Positions 6,529 through 18,203 of a DNA stretch of 64,000 bases are shown here, piece after piece; position 1 is the stretch's first letter; every line of letters starts with the position of its first letter. The translations under genes were made by a program, and so were the position numbers. The notes beneath the pieces are model-generated. The model worked only from the letters and a program-made list of their open reading frames with translations, searched no databases and was not told where the DNA came from. Source of the stretch: Sphingobium fluviale (GTDB taxonomy: Bacteria > Pseudomonadota > Alphaproteobacteria > Sphingomonadales > Sphingomonadaceae); assembly GCF_004122115.1 (NCBI RefSeq), contig NZ_SBKP01000002.1, positions 1-64,000 on the forward strand, in the 5' to 3' direction.

Positions 6529-7731
6529 TTATTTGCCGATTTTCACCACATTGGCGCGGAGCGGCGCGGCTTCGCGTGCATCGTCATAGAGGCTCGCCAT
6601 CGGCGCGTCATCGACCACCACCAGCGTCTCTGCGGTGAAACCGTTAAAGCCGGTGCGCATCGCGCAGCCATAGGCGCCTAGCATGCCGACCTCGATATAG
6701 TCACCGGTCTGAACATCGGCAGGCAGCAGGAACGGCCCCGCCATATGATCCATATCGTCGCAGGTCGGACCATAGAAGCTGAACGGGATCAGATCCTCGC
6801 CATCATTGTCATGACCGTCGCGGAGCAGCTTCACCGGGAAGCGCCAGCCGATATGCGCCGCATCGAACAGCGCGCCATAGGCACCGTCATTGATATAGAG
6901 TTCATCGCCCCGGCGTCGCTCCACCCGAACGATCAGCGAACTATATTCGGCGGAGAGCGCACGGCCTGGCTCGCACCACAGCTCGGACGAGTAGGACACC
7001 GGCAGGCTCTCGAACGCGCGGTGGATCGCGTCGAAATAATGCTCCAGCGCGGGCGGCTCCATGCCGGGATAGACGGAGGGAAACCCGCCGCCCACGTCAA
7101 TGATGTCGACCGTCACCGCCGCATCGACAATGGCGGCGCGCACACGCTCGATCGCCTGCGTATAGGCATGGGGGCTCATTGCCTGGCTGCCGACATGAAA
7201 ACATATGCCCAGCGCGTCCGCCGCCTGGCGGGTGGCCATCAGCAATTCACGCGCATCGCTGAGGTCAATGCCGAACTTGGACGCGAGGCTCAATTGCGCG
7301 TGGTCGGACGATACGCGCAGACGCACGCACAGCTCCAGATCCTGCGCTGCGTCTGTCGCGCGCACGATCTTGTCCAGCTCTTCCATCGTATCGAGCGAGA
7401 ATGTGCGTACGCCATGCACATAATAGGCCTCTGCAATCGCTTCCTCAGCCTTCACAGGATGCATGAAGCACAGCTTTGCCTCAGGCAGTGTCTCTGCGAC
7501 CAACCGCACCTCGGCAATGGACGCGACATCATAATGGGTGATGCCGTTGTCCCACAGCGTGAGCAGCAGGGCGGGGGAGGGGTTCGCCTTAACGGCATAA
7601 AGCGAGCGCCCCGGAAACTTCTCAGCGAAGAACCGTGCGGCGCGGGCTGCTGCCTGCGGGCGAATAAGCGTTACCGGTGCTGCCGGTTTGAGGGCGGTTG
7701 CTACCCCCAGCGCGCTAGGATGCTTGTGCAA
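6529..7731 (-). CDS. Ornithine/lysine decarboxylase, fold type III PLP enzyme
   Basis: 400 residues of the alanine-racemase-fold decarboxylases. The PLP lysine is in 'LYAVKANPSP' (Lys48), the glycine loop in 'VDIIDVGGGFPSVYPG', and the second-subunit cysteine motif in 'YGPTCDDMD'. It makes putrescine (or cadaverine) for polyamine synthesis, in line with the two polyamine genes just upstream. I choose a TTG start at 7731, nine bases after GGAGG. An in-frame ATG at 7788 would add 19 residues but has no site before it and lies inside a possible hairpin. Ornithine versus lysine preference cannot be read from sequence. Confidence 0.93.
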   Translation of the reverse strand: MHKHPSALGVATALKPAAPVTLIRPQAAARAARFFAEKFPGRSLYAVKANPSPALLLTLWDNGITHYDVASIAEVRLVAETLPEAKLCFMHPVKAEEAIAEAYYVHGVRTFSLDTMEELDKIVRATDAAQDLELCVRLRVSSDHAQLSLASKFGIDLSDARELLMATRQAADALGICFHVGSQAMSPHAYTQAIERVRAAIVDAAVTVDIIDVGGGFPSVYPGMEPPALEHYFDAIHRAFESLPVSYSSELWCEPGRALSAEYSSLIVRVERRRGDELYINDGAYGALFDAAHIGWRFPVKLLRDGHDNDGEDLIPFSFYGPTCDDMDHMAGPFLLPADVQTGDYIEVGMLGAYGCAMRTGFNGFTAETLVVVDDAPMASLYDDAREAAPLRANVVKIGK

Positions 7732-7866
7732 TTCAAGGGACCTCCAGGGTATTAGCCAAAACAAGCTGCCTTGCGGTGGAAGTCCCATGGGGCAGCGGAC
7801 GCTCGATATATGGCGAAGGGGGGTCCGTGTAAAGTGGCAGACTTAAGATTTCGTGTCACAGAATTG
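7732..7866 (-). promoter_or_regulatory. 135-base leader of the decarboxylase gene with a possible hairpin
   Basis: On the minus strand GCTGCC and GGCAGC flank a 20-base loop that contains the upstream in-frame ATG (7788). The leader is long for an intra-operon gap. Polyamine decarboxylase genes of other Alphaproteobacteria carry structured leaders (speF motif), but I cannot match this one to that motif. Confidence 0.3.
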
Positions 7867-9039
7867 TCATGAAAGGCGGCGCTTGAATTCGTCGTAATTA
7901 AACGTCCGTATAGCCCGCAAATCATTGGTTTCGCTGTTCCACAGCCAGATCGCAGGCAGGGGGACGCCGTTGAAGGTGTTGGTCTTGACCATCGAATAAT
8001 GCGCCTGGTCGAGGAAGGCGAAGCGTTGGCCGACCGTTGGCAGGCCGCCGAATCGATAGTCGCCGATGATATCGCCCGCAAGGCAGGAGGGGCCGCCGAG
8101 TCGAGTCGCGGGGCCATCTGTTGCCTCGTGGAGCATGGCGGGGCGATAGGGCGCCTCGATTACGTCCGGCATGTGGCAGGTGGCGGATATGTCGGTGATC
8201 GCGACGGGCATGCCGTTGTCGATCACATCGAGAATCTCGCCAACAAGAATACCCGCATCGAGCGCAACTGCCTCACCCGGTTCCAGATACAGTTCGCAAC
8301 CCGTGTTTGCCTTCACATCGCGCAAAAACGCGATCAGGTCCTCGCGCTGATAATCCGCGCGGGTAATGTGATGCCCGCCGCCGAAGTTCAGCCATTTGAG
8401 GCGCGGAAAATAGGGTGTGATGCGCGGCTCCAGAGCCTCCCATGTGCGCCTGAGCGGCACGAAATCCTGCTCGCACAAGGAGTGGAAATGCAGGCCGTCA
8501 ACGCCTTCCAGATGGTCTGATGTGAGCTGGTCCACCGGAAAGCCGAGGCGGCTGTGCGGCTGGCACGGATCATATTTCGCAACCTCGCCCTCGGCATGGA
8601 GCGGGTTGATGCGTAGGCCGACGTCAAAGCTGTGGCCTGCGGTACGCGCGGCATCGAGGATCGGGCGAAAGCGTGCATGCTGGCCCGGCGAGTTGAAGAT
8701 GATGTGATCAGACAGCGCACAGATTTCCGGCAGATCTTCGGCCTTGTATCCCGCGCAATAGGTGGCAATCTCGCCGCGATACTCTTCCTTGCCCAGCCGC
8801 GCCTCATAAAGCCCGGAAGCGCACACGCCGTCGAGATATTCCGCGATGACCGGCGCGAGCGACCACATCGAGAAGGCCTTCAGCGCGGAGAGCAGCTTGA
8901 TACCCGCCCGATCTCGCACATCGGCAAGGATCGCCAGATTACGCCGCACCGCCGCTTCATCGACCACGAAGGCGGGCGAGGGGACGGATGTCAGATCGAA
9001 GCGCGCAAAGGCGCCGGGATCGCCCGCCCTAGTCTCCAT
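7867..9039 (-). CDS. nspC: Carboxynorspermidine/carboxyspermidine decarboxylase
   Basis: 390 residues of PLP fold type III. The lysine is in 'LLSALKAFSMW' (Lys54), with 'GLRINPLHAEGEVAKYDPC', 'WLNFGGGHHITRADY', 'YLEPGEAVALDAG' and the cysteine motif 'GPSCLAGD'. It removes the carboxyl group from carboxyspermidine (or carboxynorspermidine) in the S-adenosylmethionine-independent route to spermidine. It follows the carboxynorspermidine synthase gene by 15 bases on the same strand, so the two steps are co-transcribed. Confidence 0.94.
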   Translation of the reverse strand: METRAGDPGAFARFDLTSVPSPAFVVDEAAVRRNLAILADVRDRAGIKLLSALKAFSMWSLAPVIAEYLDGVCASGLYEARLGKEEYRGEIATYCAGYKAEDLPEICALSDHIIFNSPGQHARFRPILDAARTAGHSFDVGLRINPLHAEGEVAKYDPCQPHSRLGFPVDQLTSDHLEGVDGLHFHSLCEQDFVPLRRTWEALEPRITPYFPRLKWLNFGGGHHITRADYQREDLIAFLRDVKANTGCELYLEPGEAVALDAGILVGEILDVIDNGMPVAITDISATCHMPDVIEAPYRPAMLHEATDGPATRLGGPSCLAGDIIGDYRFGGLPTVGQRFAFLDQAHYSMVKTNTFNGVPLPAIWLWNSETNDLRAIRTFNYDEFKRRLS

Positions 9040-9054
9040 CGAAAGCGCTTTCCA

Positions 9055-10263
<1,209 letters not shown>

Positions 10264-10351
10264 TCGCGCGCTCCTATGGGGGACTCTTCTGTAGTCCGCC
10301 CATATAGGCCCGCCAGATGACAGTGCAATGGCGCTCTGGGCCGCTAAAGGC

Positions 10352-11458
10352 TCAGCGCCGCAGCGGCGGCATCTCTATCGTGACGCGCAGGCTTGAGATC
10401 AGGGCGGCCTGCGCGCCCGCCACCCCGCCGGGATTGCCGACGATCTGGATGTCGGGCTGGAGCATCAGGAACGGCGCGATTCGGTCCGCATAGGTCAGCT
10501 CAAGGCCGTATTCGTGGCGGCTGGGCGTCTCTCCGGCAGCGCGCATCGCATCCCGGAAAGGCGCGCTGGTGCGGGCATAGCGCAAGCCGAGGGAAAGCGT
10601 GCTGTCGTCCCGCCCCGACCACACCGGGCCATAGAGCAGGCCGGTATGCGCCGCCCAGGAAAAATTGCTCGTCCGCCCGTCAGACGCGCCGCCACGCAGG
10701 AAGGCATCAAGGAGCGGGCCGTCTTCGCTGCCGGATACGCGAGCCTCCATCATGCCGTAGACGCCCCATGCCCTGCGCATCAGCGGATCGCCCGCCGCGT
10801 CGGTGGCGAAGCCATCCTCCTGGCGCTTGGTATAGGTCCATGCGCCGAGGCTGACACGCGCCGGGCCGATCGCATGCCCTGCCTCGCCGATCAGCAGTAC
10901 GCCGTCATCAAAGCTGGTGTCGATCCCGCCACGGTCGCCCCATGTCTGCGCGCGGGCGTTGAAGGCGGCCGTCTGCACATAGCCATTGCCGCTGTTGACA
11001 TCCGCGCGCAGACGAACGGCAAGTGCGGAGGAGGGGAAGATCGACGGGCCATTCGCCCCGGTCGCCGCCAGCTCGGAGCCGATGCCGAACGGCGGCGCGA
11101 TCAGCAGACCAGCGCTGTCGGTCGCGTAGAACTCGCTGTTGAGGTCATAGAGACCGGCGCGCAGGCTTACCCCGCCAAAGTCCTGCTCGACCCATGCCTC
11201 GAACAGGCGCCCGGCGGATTTGCCGACCTCGATATTGTTGACACCCTCCAGCGTGCCCGCGCTGTCGTTGGGGCGCTTGCCGAAATTGCCGAGACCATAG
11301 ATGAACGCCCGCCCGCCACGCCAGCCAAACAGCCGGTCCAGATCAACATCGGCGGTCAGGTCTACATTGCCGAGGTAGCGTGCTTTCGCGGATGCGGGGG
11401 AGGGTGCGGCGAGGGCCAGGGTAAAAGCCAACAGGGAAACGCTCCGGGCGGCTTTCAT
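10352..11458 (-). CDS. Carbohydrate porin, OprB family
   Basis: 368 residues. A signal peptide (cleavage expected after A-S-A near residue 24) is followed by beta-barrel sequence: 'WRGGRAFIYGLGNFGKRPNDSAGTLEGVNNIE', 'LFEAWVEQDFGGVSLRAGLYDLNSEF', 'LELTYADRIAPFLMLQPDIQIVGNPGG'. This is the OprB outer-membrane sugar porin pattern, although the protein is shorter than Pseudomonas OprB. Its ATG overlaps the stop codon of the upstream chemoreceptor by four bases (ATGA), so translation is coupled. This pairing suggests that it admits the ligand, or a related sugar, sensed by the receptor; that is inference. Confidence 0.9.
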   Translation of the reverse strand: MKAARSVSLLAFTLALAAPSPASAKARYLGNVDLTADVDLDRLFGWRGGRAFIYGLGNFGKRPNDSAGTLEGVNNIEVGKSAGRLFEAWVEQDFGGVSLRAGLYDLNSEFYATDSAGLLIAPPFGIGSELAATGANGPSIFPSSALAVRLRADVNSGNGYVQTAAFNARAQTWGDRGGIDTSFDDGVLLIGEAGHAIGPARVSLGAWTYTKRQEDGFATDAAGDPLMRRAWGVYGMMEARVSGSEDGPLLDAFLRGGASDGRTSNFSWAAHTGLLYGPVWSGRDDSTLSLGLRYARTSAPFRDAMRAAGETPSRHEYGLELTYADRIAPFLMLQPDIQIVGNPGGVAGAQAALISSLRVTIEMPPLRR

Positions 11459-13203
11459 GCAGCAAGGCTCCTGCTCTGTTCATAAGTATTTGATTTTGCT
11501 TCCAAAGTAAAGGTCGACAGCTGATTCACAACGTCGCGCGTCACATCCACCACCATGCGGGTGACGGCAGTGACCTGCTCTGTCGCGGCGGCGTTTTGCT
11601 GGGTGATACCCTGAATATTGTGCGCGCTGCTGTCAATGGAGCTGAGCGTCCCGGCCTGCTCGGTCGCGCTGCGGGTCACGCCTTCCATCACGGAGGAAAT
11701 CTCCGTCACCTTATCCAGAATCGCATGGAGCGAATCCCCCGCCGCGCGCACGAGCTGCACCCCCGCCTCCACCTGAGATGAACTGGTGGAAATGAGCTTC
11801 TTGATCTCGTTCGCCGCATCGGCGGACCGCTGGGCCAGCGCGCGCACCTCGCTGGCAACGACATTGAAGCCCTTGCCCGCCTCGCCCGCGCGCACCGCCT
11901 CCACCCCAGCATTGAGCGCCAGCAGATTGGTCTGGAAGGCGATGCCGTCGATCACGGAGATGATACTGTCTATCGCGCGGGATGAGGTCTCGATCTTGTC
12001 CATCGCCTCGACCGCGCTCTGGATCACGGTGCCGCCCTGCGCCACCGCCCCGTTCACGTCGTTCACCGCCGATTGTGCCGCGCGCACCGCATCTGCGGAG
12101 GCCGCCACTTTCTCCGAAACGTCCGAGATAGCATCGGCAATGGTCTTGAGGCTGCCTGCCTGTTGCTCGTTGCGCTGGGCAAGATCGTCAGCCGAACGAT
12201 TGATCTCCTCCGCACCGATCAGCATCTTGTCGGTCGACTCGTGCACAGTGCCTAGCACCGAAGAAAGCTGATGCACCGCCTGGTTGAAATTATCCTTGAG
12301 GCTGGCGAACGCGCCCTTCAGCTCTGTCTCGATGCGGCTGGACAAATCGCCGCTTGCGAGGCGGGCCAGCGCGCTGCCGATAGTGTGGACGATCTCTTCC
12401 TCCTGATGCTTGCGCGCGGCAACAGCTTCGGCGATCTGATCGCGCATACCATAGACGGCGTGGCTCAGTTCGCCAAGTTCGTCCGCGCGCCCTGCCGCCT
12501 CGATCTCTATATTGAGGTCGCGCCGGGTCAGCTGCTCCACCGCGCCCTTGATCTCGAAGATCGGGCGCAGAAAATGCTTTATGAAGCTGCGCCAGACCAT
12601 CAATATGGTCCCGACGATCAGCAACAGGCAGCCAAGCGTGACATAGGTGCCATGCCGCGCGGCGTCTCCCGCAATAATGCGCGTTTCGGCCACATGCTTC
12701 TCAATCGTGTCGGATACCCCGGCAAGGCTGCCCTCCAGCGCCTCGAACTTGGCGTTGAACTGGGCCAGAGCCTCTGGCGAAACCGGCTGGCCGCTCAATG
12801 TCGCATCTGCAACCTGATCGGCACTGGCGAGATACATCTCGACATCGGGCTTCACCACCGCCGCGCTCTCTTTCACGGCCTTGGAATGTTCATAGGCCAG
12901 CGTGGCATCGTAAAGCTCACGAAAATTGGCGGTGCGGTCTTTCAGCGATGTCGCCAGTTCCTGCGCGTTAAGGCTCGGTTCGGTCTGCGCCGCAAGGATG
13001 CCGAGCATATCACCGCGAATCGCATCATGCTCCATATCGGTGTCGGTCTGGTTGCGCAGCAGGGCAGAGGCCTGAACCATCTGGCGCATGGCCTGCGTGA
13101 TCTGATAATTGACGACATAGCTGGCCAGCGCCCAACTGGTGGCAACCGCCAACAGTATCGCAAAGGCAATCTGAACCTTGAACCTGATGGACGAGCGTTT
13201 CAT
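11455..13203 (-). CDS. Methyl-accepting chemotaxis protein
   Basis: 582 residues. TM1 is about residues 10-30, a periplasmic helical sensor of about 160 residues (4HB-type) follows, then TM2 near 190-210, a HAMP domain ('RPIFEIKGAVEQLTRRDLNIEIE') and a second HAMP-like stretch. The cytoplasmic signalling hairpin has its tip at 'GIAFQTNLLALNAGVEAVRAGEAGKGFNVVASEVR'. There is no C-terminal CheR-tethering pentapeptide. It senses an unknown ligand and controls CheA. The OprB porin gene begins inside its stop codon. The promoter must lie in the 340-base gap shared with thiC. Confidence 0.95.
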   Translation of the reverse strand: MKRSSIRFKVQIAFAILLAVATSWALASYVVNYQITQAMRQMVQASALLRNQTDTDMEHDAIRGDMLGILAAQTEPSLNAQELATSLKDRTANFRELYDATLAYEHSKAVKESAAVVKPDVEMYLASADQVADATLSGQPVSPEALAQFNAKFEALEGSLAGVSDTIEKHVAETRIIAGDAARHGTYVTLGCLLLIVGTILMVWRSFIKHFLRPIFEIKGAVEQLTRRDLNIEIEAAGRADELGELSHAVYGMRDQIAEAVAARKHQEEEIVHTIGSALARLASGDLSSRIETELKGAFASLKDNFNQAVHQLSSVLGTVHESTDKMLIGAEEINRSADDLAQRNEQQAGSLKTIADAISDVSEKVAASADAVRAAQSAVNDVNGAVAQGGTVIQSAVEAMDKIETSSRAIDSIISVIDGIAFQTNLLALNAGVEAVRAGEAGKGFNVVASEVRALAQRSADAANEIKKLISTSSSQVEAGVQLVRAAGDSLHAILDKVTEISSVMEGVTRSATEQAGTLSSIDSSAHNIQGITQQNAAATEQVTAVTRMVVDVTRDVVNQLSTFTLEAKSNTYEQSRSLAA

Positions 13204-13394
13204 TATTCTCTCCAGGCGGTTTTTATGATTTTCGAAAAATATGCGGTGTCTTGGTTAATATTACATTATCCATAGAAAACTTTGCCTTCTATTATCGGGA
13301 CTTGGTATATATTCGCCATGCCTGCGCTCAGGACCATCCCCAGGCTTCGGTTAAGGTTATGGCTGGACATTCCCCCCACCGGGGCATAGAAAAT

Positions 13395-15399
<2,005 letters not shown>

Positions 15400-15485
15400 A
15401 GAAACGGAGGCGCACAGCCCTCAGGTCGGATCCACATTCAGCCCTTCTGTTACATCGAGCAGTCAGGAAGCCCCGTCAGAACCCG

Positions 15486-15509
15486 CTGGCTTGCGGTGAG
15501 GCAAGCCAG
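15486..15509 (+). terminator. Strong hairpin downstream of thiC without a T-run
   Basis: CTGGCTTGC and GCAAGCCAG, nine bases each, flank GGTGAG, 87 bases after the thiC stop. No T-run follows, so it may be a 3'-end stabilising structure or a Rho-assisted stop rather than an intrinsic terminator. Confidence 0.4.
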
Positions 15510-15583
15510 TGGTAGCTAATGCACAATGCCCAGAGCTTGAGGAGGCGCCAGCCACCTGAATTCGGCGCCGCCTGCCGCAGATA

Positions 15584-15618
15584 CAAAAAACGCCGGCCAG
15601 TCTTGCGACCGCCGGCGT
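15584..15618 (-). terminator. Intrinsic terminator of the cytochrome c gene
   Basis: On the minus strand CGCCGGC and GCCGGCG pair around a 13-base loop and are followed by TTTTTT (complement of 15585-15590). The plus strand also has TCTTT after the stem, so it may act in both directions between the convergent thiC and cytochrome genes. Confidence 0.85.
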
Positions 15619-15646
15619 CTTTATGCTGGACCGACGCCCCGCTGGC

Positions 15647-16267
15647 TTACTTGGCCGGAGCAGCCGCGTTGGCGGAGGCGGCGGCGTTGTCCGCGCCTTC
15701 TGCTGCGTTGGCGGCATTGCCAGCACCCTCGGCCGCAGCGGGCGCATCGGCAGCGGGCAGCGGCAGGTTGGAGCCTTGGGTGTTGAGCCACGCGATCAGG
15801 TTGGCGCGGTCTTCGGGGTTGCCGAGGCCGGCAAAGGTCATCTTGGTGCCGGGCGCATAATCACGCGGGCTGGTGAGCCACTTGTCCATTGCCTCAAAGG
15901 TCCAGTTGCCCGGCACCTTCTTCAGCGCATCGGAATAGGCGAAGCCGGGAACATGGCCATGCGCCTTGCCCATTGTGGCATAGAGGTTGGGGCCGATGCC
16001 GTTCGCTCCGCCCTGGTTGACGGTGTGGCACGCGGCGCACTTGGCGAAGACCTTCTCGCCCTTCGCGACATCCGCCTTGGCGAGCAATGTGTTGAGCGAC
16101 GGGCCGGCGGCGGCGCCTTCACCCTCGGCCTCAACGCCCGCAATGGCATAGCCCATTTCTTCCGGGCGCTCGGTATGGAACATCTTGCTGGCAACGATGC
16201 CGCCGCCCAGCGCGATGATGCCCGCGAACAATGCCCATCCCGCAAATGTATTGAAACGATCGTCCAT
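15647..16267 (-). CDS. Membrane-anchored class I cytochrome c (CycM type)
   Basis: 206 residues from the ATG at 16267 (AAGAAGGA upstream). One N-terminal membrane segment (about residues 10-28) acts as an anchor; a single haem site C-A-A-C-H lies at 77-81, the axial methionine in 'APGTKMTFAGL', and a C-terminal tail of about 40 residues is mostly Ala, Glu and Asn. This is the layout of the CycM/cytochrome c552 proteins that carry electrons from the bc1 complex to the terminal oxidase. It ends facing thiC and has its own terminator. Confidence 0.92.
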   Translation of the reverse strand: MDDRFNTFAGWALFAGIIALGGGIVASKMFHTERPEEMGYAIAGVEAEGEGAAAGPSLNTLLAKADVAKGEKVFAKCAACHTVNQGGANGIGPNLYATMGKAHGHVPGFAYSDALKKVPGNWTFEAMDKWLTSPRDYAPGTKMTFAGLGNPEDRANLIAWLNTQGSNLPLPAADAPAAAEGAGNAANAAEGADNAAASANAAAPAK

Positions 16268-16487
16268 GCGCCCGCAATCCTTCTTCAAGCCCTGGCCGCC
16301 CCCGTGCCCCCTGTTATGTGGCGTGGCGGAGCCGTATTCGGTGTCAGTCGTGCCAGAGGGACGCGCGCCGGGCATGGCGCACCCCCCTCATATGCGGGTT
16401 GCCATAATGGGAGGATCGCTCCGGCGCAAGCTATGCTTGCATGGATTCTCGACTGTCCCTAAGCGCCAGAGGCAGGAGCACAGGATT

Positions 16488-17381
16488 ATGGAAAGCTACC
16501 CCCTACCCGCCCGAAAACTGGTCGAGCAGATGAGCGCCGCCGCGCTGGCCGCGCCTGCACGCGCCATCGCTTTTCAGGGCGCGCCGGGCGCGAATTCCCA
16601 CCGCGCTGCGCTGGAATATCGCGCCGATTGCGCGCCCTTGCCGTGCTTTTCATTCGAGGATGCGCTCGACGCGGTGATTGAAGCTAAGGCGGACCGGGCG
16701 ATGATCCCGATCGAGAACTCGCTGCATGGCCGCGTGGCGGATATGCATCATCTGCTGCCCGAATCCGGCCTCGCCATCGTCGATGAACTGTTTCTGCCCA
16801 TCCACCACCAGCTGATGGCGCCAGACGATTCGCCGGTGCGCGATGCGCTGAGCCATGTGCAGGCGCTGGGGCAATGCCGCCATTATCTGCGCAAGCGCGG
16901 CATCCGCGCGCTGTCTTATGCCGATACGGCGGGCGCGGCGGCGCTGGTGGCGGAAAGCCGCGAGCCGGGCGTGGCCGCAATCGCGCCCGCGCTGGCGGCG
17001 GAGCTGTATGGCCTCCGGATCATCACGCGCGATATCGAGGACAGTCCCGACAACATGACCCGCTTCGTGGTGCTGGCGCGCGAGGCCACCGTGCCACCGC
17101 CAGGCGTGCCGACGATGACGAGCTTCCTGTTCGAGGTGCGCAACATTCCCGCCGCGCTCTACAAGGCGCTGGGTTGCTTTGCCACCAACGGCGTCAACAT
17201 GACCAAGCTGGAAAGCTATCAGCGCGGCGCAAGCTTCGCCGCGACCGAATTTTATGCCGATATCGAGGGTATGCCCGGCGACGAAGCGGTTGATCGCGCG
17301 CTGGAAGAGCTGGGCTTTCAGGCGAAATGGGTGCGCATCCTCGGCAGCTATGCGCAGGCCCGCCCGCGCACTGCGCGCTGA
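16488..17381 (+). CDS. pheA: Prephenate dehydratase
   Basis: 297 residues. The prephenate dehydratase domain covers about 22-200 ('IAFQGAPGANSHRAA', 'IPIENSLHGRVADMHHLL', and the catalytic 'DSPDNMTRFVVLA' block near the T-R-F motif). The C-terminal ACT domain ('TSFLFEVRNIPAALYKALGCFATNGVNMTKLES', including an E-S-R/Y-like effector site) gives feedback inhibition by phenylalanine. There is no chorismate mutase part. A longer open frame extends upstream, but GGAG sits before the ATG at 16488. Confidence 0.96.
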   Translation: MESYPLPARKLVEQMSAAALAAPARAIAFQGAPGANSHRAALEYRADCAPLPCFSFEDALDAVIEAKADRAMIPIENSLHGRVADMHHLLPESGLAIVDELFLPIHHQLMAPDDSPVRDALSHVQALGQCRHYLRKRGIRALSYADTAGAAALVAESREPGVAAIAPALAAELYGLRIITRDIEDSPDNMTRFVVLAREATVPPPGVPTMTSFLFEVRNIPAALYKALGCFATNGVNMTKLESYQRGASFAATEFYADIEGMPGDEAVDRALEELGFQAKWVRILGSYAQARPRTAR

Positions 17382-17504
17382 TCACCATCGCGTATCTTAT
17401 TTCGTTGCCCAGGTGCGCAGCCGCATTGCCAAGCGCCGGGACGCTCGCTATAGCCGCTCTCGTTCAGCCCGCCACATAATTTAAGCCTAAGGCGAATTCA
17501 GTGC

Positions 17505-17596
17505 GGAGACGTGGGTGAGTGGCTGAAACCAGCGGTTTGCTAAACCGTCGTAGCCTTAAGGGGCTACCGAGGGTTCGAATCCCTCCGTCTCCGCCA
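17505..17596 (+). tRNA. tRNA-Ser (anticodon GCT)
   Basis: Acceptor arms GGAGACG/CGTCTCC, anticodon stem-loop CGGTTTGCTAAACCG, a long variable arm (GTAGCCTTAAGGGGCTAC), T-arm GGGTTCGAATCCC, discriminator G and an encoded CCA at 17594-17596. The long variable arm marks it as a class II tRNA. Confidence 0.98.
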
Positions 17597-17790
17597 CCAT
17601 TTGTCTGCGCGATGCCGCCCGCCAATCCATCGCCCGTGGCTCCGGGTTCGGACTGCGTCCTTCACCCTCCGCCAACTTCCTGCACGAACGCCAGAGACAG
17701 ATCCCGCCGGGAGTTTCCACGGGCGCTTAACCGGGCCAGAGCACGCTGCCTGAAATCTGGCGCAGGTTGCGCGCACTCAGTTTTGGTATC

Positions 17791-17835
17791 GCATCGTTCT
17801 GGCGCAAAACCGGTTCACACTTTTGCGCACGATGC
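17791..17835. repeat. Dispersed intergenic hairpin repeat, copy 1
   Basis: GCATCGT (17791-17797) pairs with ACGATGC (17829-17835), and inside it GCGCAAAA (17802-17809) pairs with TTTTGCGC (17821-17828) around the loop CCGGTTCACAC. A second copy lies at 29749-29794. Both are followed by TCTAGGA and sit 15-19 bases before a start codon. Confidence 0.85.
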
Positions 17836-17849
17836 TCTAGGATAGGCCT

Positions 17850-18203
17850 ATGATCCGTTCTGCTCTCGTCACCCTCCTCAGCACGCTGGCCCTGTCTGCC
17901 TGCGTCGCGCCTGACCAAGCCGATGTCGCGCCTCTGCCCGCGCCGCCGCCAATGGCCGGCGCTTATGGCCCGCCCAAACCGCTCATCGGGCTGGATGCGA
18001 AGCGCCTGATCGCGCGCTTTGGCGAGCCGAGGCTGGACATTATCGATCGCACAGTGCGCAAGCTGCAATTTCTGACTGGAGGCTGCGTGGTGGATGCCTA
18101 TCTCTACACCACGGCGCGCGGCAAGGAGCCGACGGTTACGCATGTCGATGCGCGCTGGCCGGATGGCAAGGATGCCAATCTGGCCGCTTGCGGGATCAGC
18201 TGA
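17850..18203 (+). CDS. Small lipoprotein of unknown function
   Basis: 117 residues. It has a lipoprotein signal peptide with lipobox L-S-A-C (Cys18), a Pro/Ala-rich linker, then a compact domain '[40 protein letters not shown]'. The 'L...RFG.P....E/D...W/LQ' pattern resembles the SmpA/OmlA (BamE-like) fold, a suggestion only. It sits in the periplasm on a lipid anchor. The last eight bases overlap the end of queG on the opposite strand. Confidence 0.75.
   Translation: MIRSALVTLLSTLALSACVAPDQADVAPLPAPPPMAGAYGPPKPLIGLDAKRLIARFGEPRLDIIDRTVRKLQFLTGGCVVDAYLYTTARGKEPTVTHVDARWPDGKDANLAACGIS

Larger units (their letters stand above)
17382..17849. other. Gap with tRNA-Ser and a hairpin repeat; otherwise empty
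   Basis: 468 bases without a protein gene. It holds the tRNA-Ser gene (17505-17596) and a dispersed hairpin repeat (17791-17835). I see nothing convincing in 17600-17780. Confidence 0.7.
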
